A DNA stretch of 64,000 nt from Chaetoceros tenuissimus. Taxonomy: Eukaryota > Bacillariophyta > Thalassiosirophyceae > Chaetocerotales > Chaetocerotaceae. The translations under genes and the position numbers were made by a program. The stretch's first letter is position 1. The number at the start of each line of letters is the position of its first letter. Below are positions 63,769 to 64,000 of the stretch, piece after piece. The DNA lies in contig BLLK01000038.1 in NCBI GenBank assembly GCA_021927905.1, positions 2,294,001-2,358,000 on the forward strand. The letters are read 5' to 3'. The notes beneath the pieces are model-generated. The model saw nothing but the letters and a program-made list of their open reading frames with translations. It was not told the origin of the DNA and did no database searches.

Positions 63769-64000
63769 CTAAATCTTGCGCCTCTTCTTCTTAGACTTTT
63801 TCGTTTTCTTCTCGCGAGGTTCCTTTTTCCTTTTGTTGCTCTTGTTGGAGGTAGTTGATTGAACTGGAACGGCTTCATCTTTATCACTGTCTTCATCTTC
63901 TACATCTTGATCCGATTGTGAGTGTTCCGTAGTCTCTTTACCATCATTATGACTTCTTCTTTCTTCCAATTCTTGTGCATGCTGACTTGCAAACGCAGCT
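63769..64000 (-). CDS. Lys-rich protein, C-terminal part (continues off window)
   Basis: The frame stays open to the right window edge (AAFASQHAQELEERRS), so the start lies outside. The visible 76 or so residues are an acidic stretch (DQDVEDEDSDKDEA), a Thr/Ser linker and a very basic end (NKRKKEPREKKTKKSKKKRRKI), which fits a nuclear or nucleolar localisation signal. Function cannot be told from this part. Confidence 0.6.
   Translation of the reverse strand, partial: AAFASQHAQELEERRSHNDGKETTEHSQSDQDVEDEDSDKDEAVPVQSTTSNKSNKRKKEPREKKTKKSKKKRRKI

Noticed and set aside
1-64000. tRNA, rRNA or other standard RNA genes
   Set aside because: I scanned for T-loop and cloverleaf-like sequences by eye and found none convincing; a covariance-model search would be needed to exclude them.

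Overview
The window looks like nuclear DNA of a diatom, most plausibly a centric, Chaetoceros-like species. The evidence is AT-rich DNA with short GT-AG introns (65-77 nt in most genes, up to about 300 nt), secreted proteins built from Cys-rich ShK-like modules joined by PSxxPS linkers, a copia retrotransposon of the diatom CoDi type, BspA-like LRR_5 proteins in tandem, and ordinary eukaryotic housekeeping genes. No organism name can be proved from the sequence alone.

Layout. 0-4.2 kb: a small unknown gene, a 628-bp non-autonomous hAT-like element with perfect terminal repeats and an 8-bp target duplication, a DGAT2-type acyltransferase and a 7TM receptor-like gene. 4.6-11.8 kb: a complete copia element on the minus strand with identical 174-bp LTRs; gag and pol share one frame and are separated by a single UGA. 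12-21.6 kb: a cPLA2-like phospholipase gene broken by three one-base deficits in G runs, TRM6 (tRNA m1A58 methyltransferase subunit), a Golgi-type sulfotransferase, a broken ShK/LRR secreted-protein gene, a Trm10-like SPOUT methyltransferase and a coiled-coil remnant. 22-26.3 kb: gene-poor, with a GC-richer island and decayed coding repeats.

26.3-36.7 kb: a tandem array of LRR_5 genes (A, B, C). A nearly identical 2.7-kb segment (B plus part of A) occurs twice and brackets a 3.1-kb, strongly G-poor unknown insert. The second copy begins exactly at a telomere-like CCTAAA array oriented as a chromosome end would be. This is either a healed and re-joined break or an assembly join.

37-46 kb: the most distinctive block. 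Three tandem genes join an N-terminal domain carrying LWHGHLL(E/D)TKRW to C-terminal SUMO-like domains. The first also has a SUMO-interacting-motif-like VIDL core and ends in Gly-Gly-Cys, like a SUMO precursor; the other two have two SUMO-like domains and no di-glycine. They lie between two related coiled-coil genes. Fragments of the last exon of one coiled-coil gene lie between the SUMO-like genes, so the duplicated unit is visible, and all three genes share an upstream 23-bp element.

46.5-61 kb: secreted ShK and VWD-domain proteins alternating with 7TM receptors, all on the minus strand. A receptor followed by an ShK protein occurs twice, once intact and once with the receptor decayed. A protein kinase and a further ShK gene with a 26-bp deletion follow. 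61.7-63.6 kb: a three-exon ribose-phosphate pyrophosphokinase with a probable organelle presequence. The window ends inside a Lys-rich protein.

Gene models were made by eye from reading frames and splice motifs. Domain names rest on motif recognition, not on searches.
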